Under the pieces are notes generated by a model, which saw only the letters and a list, made by a program, of their open reading frames with translations, searched no databases and was not told the origin of the DNA. This document shows positions 1 to 8,090 of a stretch of 64,000 bases of DNA, piece by piece; within the stretch, counting starts at the first letter, position 1; each line of letters starts with the position of its first letter. The position numbers and the translations under genes were made by a program. Origin of the DNA: Advenella faeciporci (GTDB taxonomy: Bacteria > Pseudomonadota > Gammaproteobacteria > Burkholderiales > Burkholderiaceae_B); NCBI RefSeq assembly GCF_014652395.1, contig NZ_BMYS01000003.1, positions 124,613 through 188,612 on the forward strand, written 5' to 3'.

Positions 1-412
1 AAATGGTTCTGGCCATTTGGTCAATCCACTTGTTTTTATAAACCGCAGATAACACCCCAAGTGGTACTCCAATCAAAATGGCCAGTATCAGGGAGACCAG
101 GGCCAGTTCCATGGTGGCCGGAAAAAATGCCAGTAAATCCTGTAACACAGGACGACCCGTACGGATGGAAGTACCCAGATCACCCTGCAGCAAGCCCTTC
201 AGGTATAACCAGTACTGTTCATACAGCGGAAGGTTCAGGCCCAGTTTTTCACGGATTGCGTCAACCATGGCTTCGCTGGCCCGGTCGCCCGCAATGAGAC
301 GTGCCGGATCACCCGGGATCAGATGGGAGACAATAAATGTAATGACCGAAACGCCCAGTACGACAAAAACAAGACCCATGAGACGTTTGGCAATAATTTG
401 AAAAACCGGCAT
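1..412 (-). CDS. ddpB: D-Ala-D-Ala/dipeptide ABC transporter permease DdpB, partial (C-terminus off the window)
   Basis: Reading the minus strand from an ATG at 412 gives 137 residues with no stop before the window edge. The start MPVFQIIAKRL, a first membrane segment (VFVVLGVSVITFIV), the IPGDPAR motif of DppB/OppB permeases, a periplasmic loop with LGLNLPLYEQYW, and a second membrane segment (ELALVSLILAILIGVPLGVL) are typical of the first permease of peptide ABC importers. The conserved EAA loop would lie outside the window. It follows ddpX and ddpA in the order known for the E. coli ddpXABCDF operon, so a role in importing D,D-dipeptides is inferred; a general dipeptide permease is the alternative. 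Confidence 0.85.
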   Translation of the reverse strand, partial: MPVFQIIAKRLMGLVFVVLGVSVITFIVSHLIPGDPARLIAGDRASEAMVDAIREKLGLNLPLYEQYWLYLKGLLQGDLGTSIRTGRPVLQDLLAFFPATMELALVSLILAILIGVPLGVLSAVYKNKWIDQMARTI

Positions 413-429
413 ACCCGCTGTCCATTAGC

Positions 430-455
430 AAAAACGCCCGTTAAACGAGCGTTTT
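430..455 (-). terminator. Hairpin between ddpA and ddpB
   Basis: AAAACGC and GCGTTTT form an inverted repeat whose stem extends inward through CCGTT/AACGA with one mismatch. It lies in the 74-bp gap between the binding-protein gene and the permease gene. Such hairpins often protect the 3' end of the binding-protein transcript or attenuate transcription into the permease genes; which applies here is inference. Confidence 0.5.
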
Positions 456-486
456 GCCTGTTAGTTAGTGTTCCTTGACAATCCGA

Positions 487-2034
487 TTATTCCTTGCTGA
501 TATCTTGCACGTTATAAACGTCATCAAGCATGGGATTATACGCAAAACCTTTCACATTATCACGCAAACCGATTTCCTCACTTTTCTGGAACAGATAGAC
601 ATAGGCGAAATCATCCAGCACCATTTTCTGGGCCTGCTGGTACAGCTTGGTGCGTTCTTCCTGGTCACTGATTTCAGCCGCCTTGCGAACCAGCTTGTCG
701 ACTTCGGGGTTTGAGTAGAAAGAACGGTTACCCGGCAAACCTGCTTTTTCAGAGTCGAACCAATAGTTCATGAACATGTACGGGTCGGCAAAATCGGGGC
801 TCCAGTTACCAATGGCAATATCAAACTCCCCTTTTCCCAGGCGATCACGCATGGTGGCGTTAGCCAGCTTTTCGAGTTTGACATTCACCCCAAGGGCGGC
901 CAGGTTTGCCTGTACCGTCAGGGCAATGGGCTCCCAATTGGCATCACGGTTTGAGTAAAGCAGCGTCAGGTCTTGTTTGCCCAACTTGGCCTTGGCAAAA
1001 CTGGCCTTGGCAGCATCAAGGTCCTGTTTGAAATCAGGGTTGGAGTCGTCATAAGCCCACATGCCATCAGGAATGGGACCTTTAAGCTGTTTACCCTGAT
1101 TGTTCAATACACCTTCAACAATCCCCTGGTAATCAATCGCTGCAGAAACTCCCTTGCGGGCATCCAGGTTGGCAAGCGGTCCGGTTTTATTGTTCAAGTA
1201 CAGGTAGGTAACCAGCAAGGAAGGCACTTTCTCAAAATGGACACCGGGTTTGCTTTTCAAAGACTCAATCTGGTCAACGGGCAATTTGGCCACGATATCC
1301 AGGTCACCATTCTGCAATTGCAGGCGCTGGGCTGAGGCATCGGGAATGATTTTCAACAGGACCTTATCCAGTGCCGGCTTTTCACCCCCATAATGCGGAT
1401 TGCGTTCGAGCTGGATGGATTGGCCTTTATCCCACTTTGTCATTTGGTAAGGACCTGAACCGGCTGTATTGCCTGCCAGGAAATTGTCTGCCCCGCCCTC
1501 GGCCTTTTCAACGGCCGGGTTAATAATGCCTGCCCCGTTATTGGCCAGAATATAAAGGAAAGGTGCAAACGGCGTTTCAAGCTTGAACTCAACCGTTAGC
1601 GGATCTTTCACACTGGCTTGCATGGCCGGAAAAGGCTCGGAAGGCCCCTGCTTGATACGTAAAAGACGGTCAAAGGTATATTTGACCGCATCGGCATTGA
1701 CATCGCTGCCATCAGCAAACTTGTGCCCCGGTTTAAGCTTGAATGTCCATGTCAGGTTATCATCGGAAGCGGTCCAGCTTTCGGCAAGATCACCTTCCAC
1801 CTCGGTAGAACCTTTTTTGTATTTAACCAGATGCTGGTAACTGGGGTAAGTCACTGTCCAGTCGTTATTATCGATGGTAACGGCCGGATCAAGGGTTTGC
1901 GGATCGGATGATTTGGCAATCACCAGCGTGTCTTTGGGTGTTGCCGCCATTGCACCAGGCATGGCAATGGAAAATCCAAGCGCCGAAGCAAAGACCGTGA
2001 GCAGTAATTTTCTGTAAATGCGATGTCCTGACAT
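487..2034 (-). CDS. ddpA: Periplasmic D,D-dipeptide-binding protein DdpA (SBP family 5)
   Basis: The 515-aa protein is a family 5 solute-binding protein that captures peptides in the periplasm for an ABC importer. Residues 1-30 are a signal peptide ending AMA|ATP. The stretch around residues 43-66 (DPQTLDPAVTIDNNDWTVTY) and the later LEKLANATMRDR, NWSPDFADPYMFMNYWF and GLPGNRSFY closely resemble E. coli DdpA as I remember it, more than generic DppA. The start is supported by GGGAGA upstream of the ATG. ddpX lies directly upstream and a permease downstream, so the set reads as ddpX-ddpA-ddpB. The known role of this operon is recovery of D-Ala-D-Ala from peptidoglycan precursors or turnover products. 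Substrate specificity is inferred from similarity and gene order. Confidence 0.9.
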   Translation of the reverse strand: MSGHRIYRKLLLTVFASALGFSIAMPGAMAATPKDTLVIAKSSDPQTLDPAVTIDNNDWTVTYPSYQHLVKYKKGSTEVEGDLAESWTASDDNLTWTFKLKPGHKFADGSDVNADAVKYTFDRLLRIKQGPSEPFPAMQASVKDPLTVEFKLETPFAPFLYILANNGAGIINPAVEKAEGGADNFLAGNTAGSGPYQMTKWDKGQSIQLERNPHYGGEKPALDKVLLKIIPDASAQRLQLQNGDLDIVAKLPVDQIESLKSKPGVHFEKVPSLLVTYLYLNNKTGPLANLDARKGVSAAIDYQGIVEGVLNNQGKQLKGPIPDGMWAYDDSNPDFKQDLDAAKASFAKAKLGKQDLTLLYSNRDANWEPIALTVQANLAALGVNVKLEKLANATMRDRLGKGEFDIAIGNWSPDFADPYMFMNYWFDSEKAGLPGNRSFYSNPEVDKLVRKAAEISDQEERTKLYQQAQKMVLDDFAYVYLFQKSEEIGLRDNVKGFAYNPMLDDVYNVQDISKE

Positions 2035-2164
2035 ATGCGATTTCTCCCAATGAATATCGACCGGAACACAGGCTATCTTAGCAAAACAAATTAAAACCAG
2101 AAATAGTTATTTACCCGATTATTGTAAAAATAATTTCCTTTCGGAAAGCCGGTCAAGGAGTTCG

Positions 2165-2716
2165 TCATACTTTTACAAGATCGCTTTCTATCATGGGGTA
2201 AGCACAGCTATTGGGCAGCTCATAGTGCCACCATTCCGAAGGAATAGAGATAAACCCGGCATGCAGCATGATTCCAAGTAGCAACAGACGGTTTTTTTGC
2301 ACTTCGGATGGCAAGTCTTTGCGGTCATGATGAGACAGTTCCCGCATATCATCAAAGCCGGTACCCATATCCAGGGCCTGGCCACTTTCATTTAACAACG
2401 TTACATCAACCGCCACCCCTCGGGAATGGTTGGAGCCCTGTGACGGATCAGAGACATACTGCGCATCGGACAGAACCGACCAGAAAATTTCCTGAGCTTT
2501 TCCAGGACGATAAGCATCAAAAACCTTAAGCGTAAAGCCTGCCTGCAAGGCATAACCGGCCGCCTTGCGCAAACAGGCTTCCGCGTCGGGATGCAGGGCA
2601 CAAACAGCTTCCTGGTACACCACTTTTCCGGCCAGATTATCGGGCGTTGCATATACCAGGTCAATCACCACGCCATGATCTTCTTCCGTAATTATTGTCA
2701 ATGCTGTTTGTCCCAC
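2165..2716 (-). CDS. ddpX: D-alanyl-D-alanine dipeptidase DdpX (VanX family, peptidase M15D)
   Basis: This 183-aa zinc dipeptidase hydrolyses D-Ala-D-Ala to D-alanine. Diagnostic motifs are visible: DAYRP with Arg70, SNHSRGVAVD with zinc ligands His97 and Asp104, and EWWH with catalytic Glu161 and zinc ligand His164. The length fits the VanX/DdpX family, and no signal peptide is seen, so it should be cytoplasmic and act after import. The start is GTG, preceded by AGAGGAAA at good spacing. It begins only 10 bp after trpS and is followed by ddpA after 130 bp. VanX of glycopeptide-resistant bacteria shares the motifs, but no vanH/vanA ligase genes accompany it, so nutrient use is the better reading. 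Confidence 0.92.
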   Translation of the reverse strand: MGQTALTIITEEDHGVVIDLVYATPDNLAGKVVYQEAVCALHPDAEACLRKAAGYALQAGFTLKVFDAYRPGKAQEIFWSVLSDAQYVSDPSQGSNHSRGVAVDVTLLNESGQALDMGTGFDDMRELSHHDRKDLPSEVQKNRLLLLGIMLHAGFISIPSEWWHYELPNSCAYPMIESDLVKV

Positions 2717-2726
2717 GTTTTCCTCT

Positions 2727-4091
2727 TTAGGCTTTCATTGATTCAATGGCTTCATTCAAAAGCGTGATGTTAGCATCAAGTTCCACCGGGCTGGACACGG
2801 GAAAACCCTTGGCCACCCGTTGTCCGTCAAGGTTGACCTCAAGACAGCCATCCTGTTCGTTTTTAGTAATCAGCTCAATGATATGTTCAGTTTGAAGACG
2901 CCTGGTCACCAAGCCGGCATCTTTCGGGTTATCAAATGGAACGGATAACAACAATTCTTGCCCACCTGCCGCAATCAGGCGAAAACGGAATCGACCCTCT
3001 TCATCGCGGAAGCTGACAAAACGGGCAGTCTTGGCCTGTTTCTTTTGCTCTTTGGCTGCGGCTTTTACCGCCACCGCATTGCGCAAGCCAACCGCCTGGC
3101 GAATTTCGTTAATAAACGGAGTGGCTTCACGGCGCGCTTTTTTGGCACCTTCCTGCAGGATTTCTTCAATCCGGTCAGGCTTGGACATTAGCTCGTTGTA
3201 ACGTTCACGCATGGGCGCCAGGGTGTTTTCCAGCAACTCACCCAGCGCCTGCTTGGCATCGCCCCAGCCCATGCCATCAAGAAGCTGCTGCCTGAACGCC
3301 GCCACCTCTTCCTGGCCCGCAAAAGCCCGGTAAATCGTGAACAAGTGGGACTCATCGGGATCTTTGGGTTCGCCGGGCAGGCGAGAGTCGGTCTGGATAC
3401 GGGCAATGGCCGCTTTCAGCAGCTTGCTGCAGCCTTCAAACAGGGGAATGGTGTTGTTGTAGCTTTTGGACATTTTGCGGCCATCAAGCCCCGGCAAGGT
3501 AGCCACTTCCTCTTCAATATGAACCTCGGGCAATGTGAAATAATCTCGCCCTGCCCCGTATTGATGGTTAAAGCGCTGGGCAATATCACGGGCCATTTCA
3601 AGGTGCTGGATCTGGTCACGGCCAACCGGTACCTTATTGGCATTGAACATGAGAATATCTGCCGCCATCAGGATCGGATATGAAAACAAGCCCATATTGA
3701 CGCCATCATCAGGCTCCACGTTCTTGGCCACATTCTGGTCTACCGAGGCTTTGTAAGCATGCGCCCGGTTCATTAAGCCTTTGGGGGTAAGACAAGTGAG
3801 GATCCAGCTGAGCTCGGGTATTTCAGGAATATCCGACTGGCGGTAAAAAGTAACTCTGCTGGTATCAAGACCTGCAGCCAGCCAGGTGGCGGCAATTTCC
3901 AGACGTGAACGGGCCACACGCATGGGATCATCACATTTGATCAGGGCGTGATAGTCGGCCAGAAAAAAGAAGGCATCAACATTATCTTCACGACTCGCAT
4001 TAATGGCAGGCCGGATGGCCCCGGCATAATTGCCCAGATGCGGTGTACCGGAAGTCGTGATTCCGGTTAGCACTCTTGTGTTTTTACTCAT
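2727..4091 (-). CDS. trpS: Tryptophan--tRNA ligase with C-terminal extension
   Basis: Class I aminoacyl-tRNA synthetase charging tRNA-Trp. The HIGH-type signature is TPHLGN (16-21) and the KMSKS loop is at 206-210. Residues 1 to about 337 match the length of the usual TrpS core. A further 117 residues follow a lysine/alanine-rich linker and contain [20 protein letters not shown], which resembles the small YegP/DUF1508 fold. Longer TrpS proteins of about 450 aa are, to my recollection, usual in Burkholderiales. I chose the ATG at 4091 ([10 protein letters not shown]) because the in-frame TTG at 4100 lies too close to the GGGAAT ribosome site. It sits 17 bp after zapE and 10 bp before ddpX. Confidence 0.95.
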   Translation of the reverse strand: MSKNTRVLTGITTSGTPHLGNYAGAIRPAINASREDNVDAFFFLADYHALIKCDDPMRVARSRLEIAATWLAAGLDTSRVTFYRQSDIPEIPELSWILTCLTPKGLMNRAHAYKASVDQNVAKNVEPDDGVNMGLFSYPILMAADILMFNANKVPVGRDQIQHLEMARDIAQRFNHQYGAGRDYFTLPEVHIEEEVATLPGLDGRKMSKSYNNTIPLFEGCSKLLKAAIARIQTDSRLPGEPKDPDESHLFTIYRAFAGQEEVAAFRQQLLDGMGWGDAKQALGELLENTLAPMRERYNELMSKPDRIEEILQEGAKKARREATPFINEIRQAVGLRNAVAVKAAAKEQKKQAKTARFVSFRDEEGRFRFRLIAAGGQELLLSVPFDNPKDAGLVTRRLQTEHIIELITKNEQDGCLEVNLDGQRVAKGFPVSSPVELDANITLLNEAIESMKA

Positions 4092-4108
4092 GAATTTCAA
4101 TTCCCAAT

Positions 4109-5200
4109 TTACAGACTGACCGATTCCCTTCGTTCAGACTCAATATATTCTTTTGATTGCATTTCCATGATACGGGAAACCGTTCGATGGAACTCATTGG
4201 ACAACGTGCCTTCGGTATATAACTCATCCGGTTCACATTCGGCAGACATGATGAGTTTGACTTTATGGTCATATAAAACATCAATCAGCCAGGTAAAACG
4301 ACGGGCCTCGGAGGCATGTTTGGGACGCATTCTGGGTACGTCAGATAAAATAATCGTGTGAAAACGGCTGGCCAGCTCAAGGTAATCATTTTGCGAACGT
4401 GGCCCGCCACACAAGGTGGCAAATGAAAACCACACCACAGACCCACCCACGGCTTCGGCACGGATTGCACGGTTCTCGATATGCAAGACCGGATCCTGAA
4501 CGGCCGTATCCGAGAGCTGATCAAACGCCTGCTGCAATTCATGACGGGTTTGTTCGCTCAGGGGCGTATGATACATTTTTACCTGTTCCAGCGTACGCAG
4601 GCGGTAATCCACCCCGGTATCCACGTTCAGCACATCCATCCGTTCCTGGATAAGCTTGATGGCCGGCAAGATACGGTCACGGTGCAGGCCATCCGGGTAC
4701 AGCATAGATGGCTCGTAATTGGAGGTCATCACAAATGATGTGCCATATTCAAACAGTTTAAGCAGCAAACGATACAAAATCATTGCATCGGCAATATCCG
4801 AAACATGGAATTCATCGAAGCAGATCAGGCGGTATTTTTTGGCAATGCGGCGCGCCACTTCATCGAGCGGATCCTGTGTACCCTTGATTTGTTGCAGCTG
4901 CAGGTGCACACCGCGCATGAACTCATGAAAATGAATCCGGGTTTTACGCTTTACCGGTACAGTCAGGTAAAAAGAGTCCATTAAAAAACTTTTACCTCGC
5001 CCTACCCCACCCCACATGTATACACCCTTGGGGATAGCTGGCCGGCTGAACAGTTTTTTCAGCTTGTTTGAGCGCTGCTCCTTGAAGGCAATCCAATCAT
5101 CATAATACTTCTGCAAGCGACGGATTGCCTGCTGTTGTGCCGCATCTGCCTTGTAACCACGTTCACCCAGCGCTTTTTCATAATACTGCAAAACATTCAT
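4109..5200 (-). CDS. zapE: Cell division ATPase ZapE (AFG1 family)
   Basis: A 363-aa P-loop ATPase of the AFG1/LACE1/ZapE family. Walker A is GGVGRGKS (64-71) and Walker B is LICFDEFHV (125-133). In E. coli ZapE associates with the Z-ring under stress or anaerobiosis; mitochondrial homologues assist turnover of respiratory subunits. The gene follows the 2-oxoglutarate dehydrogenase genes, a neighbour relation common in Burkholderiales, but a strong terminator separates it from lpdA, so it probably has its own promoter and is cotranscribed with trpS and ddpX. The ATG at 5200 gives the normal N-terminus ([11 protein letters not shown]). Confidence 0.93.
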   Translation of the reverse strand: MNVLQYYEKALGERGYKADAAQQQAIRRLQKYYDDWIAFKEQRSNKLKKLFSRPAIPKGVYMWGGVGRGKSFLMDSFYLTVPVKRKTRIHFHEFMRGVHLQLQQIKGTQDPLDEVARRIAKKYRLICFDEFHVSDIADAMILYRLLLKLFEYGTSFVMTSNYEPSMLYPDGLHRDRILPAIKLIQERMDVLNVDTGVDYRLRTLEQVKMYHTPLSEQTRHELQQAFDQLSDTAVQDPVLHIENRAIRAEAVGGSVVWFSFATLCGGPRSQNDYLELASRFHTIILSDVPRMRPKHASEARRFTWLIDVLYDHKVKLIMSAECEPDELYTEGTLSNEFHRTVSRIMEMQSKEYIESERRESVSL

Positions 5201-5235
5201 GACGATAAATTCAAGTTTAAAAATTCATTATATTA

Positions 5236-5292
5236 AAAAGGCCTGCAGCCTGGCTGGCTGTTCAGGGAACACCAACCACGAGCCGCAGGCCT
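5236..5292 (-). terminator. Terminator after lpdA
   Basis: On the minus strand AGGCCTGC (from 5292) and GCAGGCCT (to 5239) enclose a 38-nt region with further self-complementarity (TGG/CCA), followed by a short T run. This large stem lies just past the lpdA stop and fits the end of the odhA-odhB-lpdA operon. Confidence 0.7.
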
Positions 5293-5329
5293 GCTATTTC
5301 AAGCAAAACTTAAAACAGTACCAACTTGA

Positions 5330-6760
5330 TTAAAAGTTCAATGCACGCTTATCAACCGCAAGGGCTGCTTCTTTCATTGCTTCAGACAAGGTTGGGTGCG
5401 CGTGGCAGATACGGGCAATATCTTCGGCCGCACCTTTAAATTCCATGATCGTGACTGCTTCTGCAATAAGCTCTGAGGCCGATGGGCCGATAATATGAAC
5501 GCCCAGGACTTCATCACTCTTGGCATCGGCAATGATTTTCACAAAACCGGTTGTATCACCCAGCGCACGTGCACGGCCATTGGCCAGGAATGGGAAACTA
5601 CCCACTTTGATTTCACGTTTTTCAGCTTTAAGTGCCTGCTCTGTTTTGCCAACCCAGGCAATTTCAGGAGAGGTGTAAATAACGGAAGGAATCGTGTCAA
5701 AATTGACATGACCGTGCTGACCGGCAATACGCTCGGCAACCGCCACACCTTCTTCTTCAGCCTTGTGTGCAAGCATGGGGCCACGTACCACATCACCCAC
5801 TGCCCATACGTTTGGCAAATTGGTTTTGCAATTATCATCAACCACGATGAAACCGCGGTCATCGAGTTGCAGGCCAACCGCTTCAGTATTCAAACCGGTA
5901 GTGTAAGGAACACGGCCAATGGAAACAATCAGCTTGTCTACCACCAGTGACTGTTCTTCACCCTTGGCGGTGGTGTAAGGAATAGTGATTGCCTTGGCAG
6001 TTTGTTTGATTTCACCAATTTTCACGCCTGTTTCAACAACCAGGCCTTGTTTGGTAAAGGCTTTTTGTGCCTCTTTGGCAACCTGGGTATCACACACGGC
6101 CAGGAAATCGGGAGCGGCTTCAAGCACGACGACTTCAGCACCCAGACGACGCCATACGCTGCCCAGCTCAAGACCAATAACACCTGCGCCAATCACACCC
6201 AGTTTTTTAGGGACGGCTGGAATGCTTAAGGCGCCATCGTTAGACAGAACCTGTTTTTCGTCGAAGGCAAGGCCCGGCAATGCACGGGGCTGTGAACCAG
6301 TTGCCACAATAACATGTGACGCGGTAATGGTTTCTTCTTTTTTGCCGCTCACTTTAATGCTGTAGCTGCCATCTGCGGCTTTACCGGAAAATTCGCCTTT
6401 GCCAGAAAAGAAGGTGACTTTGTTCTTTTTGAACAGGAACTGGATCCCGTCGTTGTTTTGCTTGACAACGGTGTCTTTACGACCGATCAGGGTATCAAGC
6501 TTGAGCTTGACATTACCCACTTCAATACCGTGCTCGGCAAAGTGATGATTAGCCTGCTCGAAATGCTCGGATGACTGCAACAGGGCTTTGGAAGGAATAC
6601 AACCCACGTTGGTACATGTACCACCGGGTTTTGGATTGCCGGCTTCGTCAGTCCAGGCATCGATACATGCCACTTTTTTGCCCAACTGCGCAGCACGGAT
6701 AGCGGCAATATATCCACCAGGTCCGGCACCAATAACAACTACATCAAATTGAGTAGACAT
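5330..6760 (-). CDS. lpdA: Dihydrolipoyl dehydrogenase (E3 of 2-oxoglutarate dehydrogenase)
   Basis: The 476-aa flavoprotein re-oxidises dihydrolipoamide of the E2 subunit with NAD+. It has the FAD site GAGPGGY (11-17), the redox-active disulfide in GGTCTNVGCIPSK (Cys49 and Cys54), a second NAD-binding GAGVIGLELGSVW, the FAD motif VWAVGDVVRGPMLAHKAEEEG, and the active-site HAHPTLSE near the C-terminus (His455, Glu460). It is the third gene of the odhA-odhB-lpdA operon, which assigns it to the 2-oxoglutarate complex; it may also serve other 2-oxoacid complexes. A ribosome site AAAGAGAA precedes the ATG. Confidence 0.97.
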   Translation of the reverse strand: MSTQFDVVVIGAGPGGYIAAIRAAQLGKKVACIDAWTDEAGNPKPGGTCTNVGCIPSKALLQSSEHFEQANHHFAEHGIEVGNVKLKLDTLIGRKDTVVKQNNDGIQFLFKKNKVTFFSGKGEFSGKAADGSYSIKVSGKKEETITASHVIVATGSQPRALPGLAFDEKQVLSNDGALSIPAVPKKLGVIGAGVIGLELGSVWRRLGAEVVVLEAAPDFLAVCDTQVAKEAQKAFTKQGLVVETGVKIGEIKQTAKAITIPYTTAKGEEQSLVVDKLIVSIGRVPYTTGLNTEAVGLQLDDRGFIVVDDNCKTNLPNVWAVGDVVRGPMLAHKAEEEGVAVAERIAGQHGHVNFDTIPSVIYTSPEIAWVGKTEQALKAEKREIKVGSFPFLANGRARALGDTTGFVKIIADAKSDEVLGVHIIGPSASELIAEAVTIMEFKGAAEDIARICHAHPTLSEAMKEAALAVDKRALNF

Positions 6761-6815
6761 AACAATTCTCTTTTATTTAATTCATTAGCATGCACACCGG
6801 GTGCATATAAAGAAC

Positions 6816-6836
6816 CACGCCCCGTAAGGGGGCGTG
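6816..6836. other. Hairpin in the odhB-lpdA spacer
   Basis: CACGCCCC and GGGGCGTG form an 8-bp GC-rich stem with a short loop in the 91-bp gap between odhB and lpdA. An adjacent TGCAC/GTGCA repeat lies at 6791-6805. There is no T run, so an mRNA-processing or stability element is more likely than a terminator. Confidence 0.5.
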
Positions 6837-6851
6837 CATACCATGTGTTAA

Positions 6852-8060
6852 TTACAGATCAAGCAACAGGCGTTGTGGATCTTCCAGCGCTTCTTTCATG
6901 GCAACCAGGCCAAGCACGGCTTCACGACCATCGATAATACGGTGATCGTAAGACATGGCAAAGAAGTTGATTGGGCGGATAACAACTTGACCGTTCTCTA
7001 CCACAGCACGGTCTTTAGTGGCGTGAATACCCAGAATGGCTGACTGAGGCGGGTTGATAATAGGTGTGGACAGCATGGAACCAAAAGTACCACCGTTGGA
7101 AATGGAGAAGGTACCACCAGTCAGTTCGTCGAGGGTCAGCTTGCCATCACGTGCCTTGGCACCGAATTCAGCGATTTTTTTCTCGATGTCGGCAATAGAC
7201 ATTTGATCGGCATTACGCAAGATAGGCACAACCAGACCACGTGGGCTGCCAACCGCGATACCGATATCAAAGTAACCGTGGTAAATAATATCCTTGCCAT
7301 CAACAGAAGCGTTAAGAACAGGGTATTTTTTCAGGGCGGCAACTGCTGCCTTGACAAAGAAAGACATGAAGCCCAGCTTGATGCCGTGCTCTTTCTCGAA
7401 TTTCTCTTTGTATTTGTTACGCAGATCGATAACCGCTTTCATGTTGACTTCGTTGAAAGTGGTCAGGATTGCATTTTCAGACTGCGATTGCAACAGTCGT
7501 TCGGCAACGCGTGCACGCAGACGTGTCATGGGAACACGCTGCTCTGGACGGCCATCCAGGGACACAGACAGGGGAGCGGCAGGCGCAGCGACTGATTTGG
7601 CAGGTGCAGAAGCGGCAACAGCGTCTGCTTTTGTGACACGACCGTCACGGCCTGAACCGGCCACATCGCCAGCACTGATACCTTTTTCAGACAGGATTTT
7701 GCTGGCGGCAGGAGAAGCCACACCACTAACCACTTTGCTTTCTGCCGCAACAGGTGCTGCAGCGGCAGCCGGAGCAGCCTCGGCTGCCGGAGCGGGAGCG
7801 GCTGTTGCGCCTACCGTTGCTTCGGTGTCGATTTTAGCCAGTAACTGTTCTGCAGTCACGGTGCTGCCGTCGCCTTCAACAATTTCAACAATCACGCCTG
7901 ATGCGGGCGCAGGAACCTCAAGAACCACTTTATCTGTTTCAACTTCGATCAGGGTTTCGTCTTGGGTAACCGCTTCACCTACTTTCTTTTTCCATTCAAG
8001 CAGGGTCGCTTCAGAAATTGATTCTGATAATTGGGGAACGATAACGTCAATAATAGCCAT
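6852..8060 (-). CDS. odhB: Dihydrolipoyl succinyltransferase (E2 of 2-oxoglutarate dehydrogenase)
   Basis: The 402-aa E2 core enzyme transfers the succinyl group to CoA. Domains in order: one lipoyl domain (about 1-78) with the lipoylated lysine in ETDKVVLEV (Lys44), an Ala/Pro-rich linker (about 80-108), a peripheral subunit-binding domain (about 115-150, ASKILSEKGI...GRVTKADA), and the catalytic domain with SYDHRIIDG carrying His373 and Asp377. The N-terminal IDVIVPQLSESISEATLLEW is typical of SucB/OdhB rather than the pyruvate E2. It lies 30 bp after odhA in one operon. Confidence 0.97.
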   Translation of the reverse strand: MAIIDVIVPQLSESISEATLLEWKKKVGEAVTQDETLIEVETDKVVLEVPAPASGVIVEIVEGDGSTVTAEQLLAKIDTEATVGATAAPAPAAEAAPAAAAAPVAAESKVVSGVASPAASKILSEKGISAGDVAGSGRDGRVTKADAVAASAPAKSVAAPAAPLSVSLDGRPEQRVPMTRLRARVAERLLQSQSENAILTTFNEVNMKAVIDLRNKYKEKFEKEHGIKLGFMSFFVKAAVAALKKYPVLNASVDGKDIIYHGYFDIGIAVGSPRGLVVPILRNADQMSIADIEKKIAEFGAKARDGKLTLDELTGGTFSISNGGTFGSMLSTPIINPPQSAILGIHATKDRAVVENGQVVIRPINFFAMSYDHRIIDGREAVLGLVAMKEALEDPQRLLLDL

Positions 8061-8090
8061 TTTTTTAATCCGTAAAATATGTTAGTCCAA

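Noticed and set aside
2165-2716. VanX-type glycopeptide resistance
   Set aside because: No vanH, vanA or vanRS genes; the neighbours are peptide transporter genes, fitting nutrient salvage.
7294-8085. 263-codon plus-strand frame over odhB
   Set aside because: Antisense shadow of the Ala/Pro-rich odhB linker; low-complexity Ala/Thr/Ser composition, no ribosome site.
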